DNA from: Acetobacteraceae bacterium
Lineage (GTDB): Bacteria > Pseudomonadota > Alphaproteobacteria > Acetobacterales > Acetobacteraceae
Assembly: GCA_019237355.1 (NCBI GenBank)
Contig: JAFAHH010000851.1
Location: forward strand, 1 to 5,529
DNA: 5,529 nt
Direction: 5' to 3'
In this document: positions 4,994-5,529 of the stretch, piece after piece
How positions within the stretch are numbered: the first letter of the stretch is position 1
Layout of the letters: the number at the start of each line of letters is the position of its first letter
Translations under genes and position numbers: made by a program
Notes under the pieces: generated by a model
Told to the model about the DNA's origin: nothing
Seen by the model: only the letters and a program-made list of their open reading frames with translations
Database searches by the model: none

Positions 4994-5529
4994 TTTGTCC
5001 TATGCCTTCCCACGCGGGGTGCAGATGCGGTTCAAATCGCGGCAAGTCCCGGCCTATCCGTTGCGCATTTTTGCGCTGGGTTGGTTTGCGTTCTCATTAG
5101 CAATCCTGGCGATTGACACCTTGGTTATCGCATTCCACCCGTTCGGAAAATGGGAATTCGTTGCTGTAATCGGGGCGCCGTTGGCCAATCCAGAGATCGC
5201 GCTTCAGCGCAGCATGAGCCGGGTTGATGCGGCGATGGCTACGCTGGGCGGTATGAGCGTATCCGGCCGTCCAGTAGGCAAGTAGTTCCGGCAGAACTAC
5301 AGAAGCCGGTATCTTTGAACTGGAGAGGCCCACTAGACGAAGTAGCTCGTGCCCTAGCTAATCAGGTTGGATATAGGTTTACCGTAACTGGCCAGGCCAT
5401 ATCGCCAATCCCAGTATCGGTAGACGCTAACAATCAGTCGATAGTCGATCTATTTCGATCCTTGGGCTCGCAAGCTGGATCAAGAGCTACGCTGGTAGTT
5501 GATGCCCAGAACCATGTTGTGGCGGTTCA
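4989..5529 (+). pseudogene. DotD/TraH-like type IVB secretion protein, frameshifted and cut by the window edge
   Basis: DotD is an outer-membrane-associated lipoprotein of the Dot/Icm (type IVB) core complex, with a secretin-N-like domain; relatives occur on IncI-like conjugative elements. From 5282 the frame encodes VVPAELQKPVSLNWRGPLDE, then VGYRFTVTGQ, PIPVSVDANNQSIVDLFRSL and QAGSRATLVVDAQNHVVAV. This matches the family pattern W-x-GP, V-x-G, PV-x-V, R-x-x-G-x-QAG. That frame has no start codon after its stop at 5225-5227. The preceding frame supplies a hydrophobic segment (about residues 25-49 from 4989) and NPEIALQRSMSRVDAAMATL, a plausible DotD mature N-terminus, but stops at 5283-5285. 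One missing base near 5279 (GGC CAA GTA becoming GGCAAGTA) would join the two parts as ...GRPVG-Q-VVPAEL.... No cysteine occurs in the N-terminal part, so the usual lipobox is absent. The start is uncertain: ATG 4989 has GAGG 3 nt upstream; ATG 5025 fits the candidate promoter better. The C-terminus lies beyond the window. A sequencing error could mimic the frameshift. Confidence 0.65.

Noticed and set aside
5228..5285. Programmed -1 ribosomal frameshift in the DotD-like gene
   Set aside because: No X-XXY-YYZ slippery heptamer is present in the overlap of the two frames, and DotD homologues are not known to need one. A single-base deletion or sequence error explains it more simply.
1..5529. 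CRISPR array, tRNA or rRNA
   Set aside because: I saw no regularly spaced direct repeats and no sequence resembling tRNA or rRNA on reading both strands.

Overview
The window looks like an accessory, plasmid- or ICE-like segment from a high-GC bacterium, most likely an alphaproteobacterium. The evidence is very GC-rich third codon positions in most genes, an IS21-family element of GC-rich type, and at the right edge a DotD/TraH-family protein. DotD/TraH proteins belong to Dot/Icm-type (type IVB, IncI-like) secretion and conjugation machines. The taxonomic guess is inference; no rRNA, tRNA or housekeeping gene is present.

Layout from left to right. (a) 1-58, minus strand: the first 19 codons of a gene that leaves the window. 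(b) 59-331: a divergent intergenic region with two adjacent stem-loops and a possible extended -10 box. (c) 332-568, plus strand: a 78-residue protein that reads like a small winged-helix DNA-binding protein. (d) 632-715 continuing at 3257-3295: a 40-codon hydrophobic (membrane) protein cut in two by an insertion. (e) 716-3249: a complete IS21-family insertion sequence of 2,534 bp with istA and istB overlapping by one base. Its ends carry double inverted repeats and it is flanked by a perfect 7-bp target duplication (CTGGTCG). (f) 3296-3598: non-coding, with one perfect GC-rich hairpin and a weak CtrA-like site. (g) 3599-4801: a complete integral-membrane acyltransferase of the acyltransferase-3 (OafA-like) family. 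(h) 4955-4970: a perfect TGTGA-N6-TCACA palindrome directly upstream of (i) 4989-5529, a DotD/TraH-like gene. That gene is broken by an apparent one-base deletion near 5280, lacks a lipobox, and runs off the right edge.

How the parts relate. IstA (DDE integrase-like transposase) and IstB (AAA+ helper) act together to move the IS. The IS landed inside the 40-codon gene, and removing it together with one target copy restores an uninterrupted frame. The acyltransferase looks like surface-modification cargo, probably acting on cell-surface polysaccharide, with no visible functional link to its neighbours. The dotD-like gene implies that more type IVB transfer genes lie to the right. Third-position GC falls from 30 of 30 sampled codons in the acyltransferase to 11 of 30 in the DotD domain, so the window is a mosaic of pieces with different histories.

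I found no convincing new defence or metabolic system. The most interesting items are the reconstructable split micro-gene, the CRP-type palindrome before the damaged dotD-like gene, and the consensus -35 box at the right tip of the IS.
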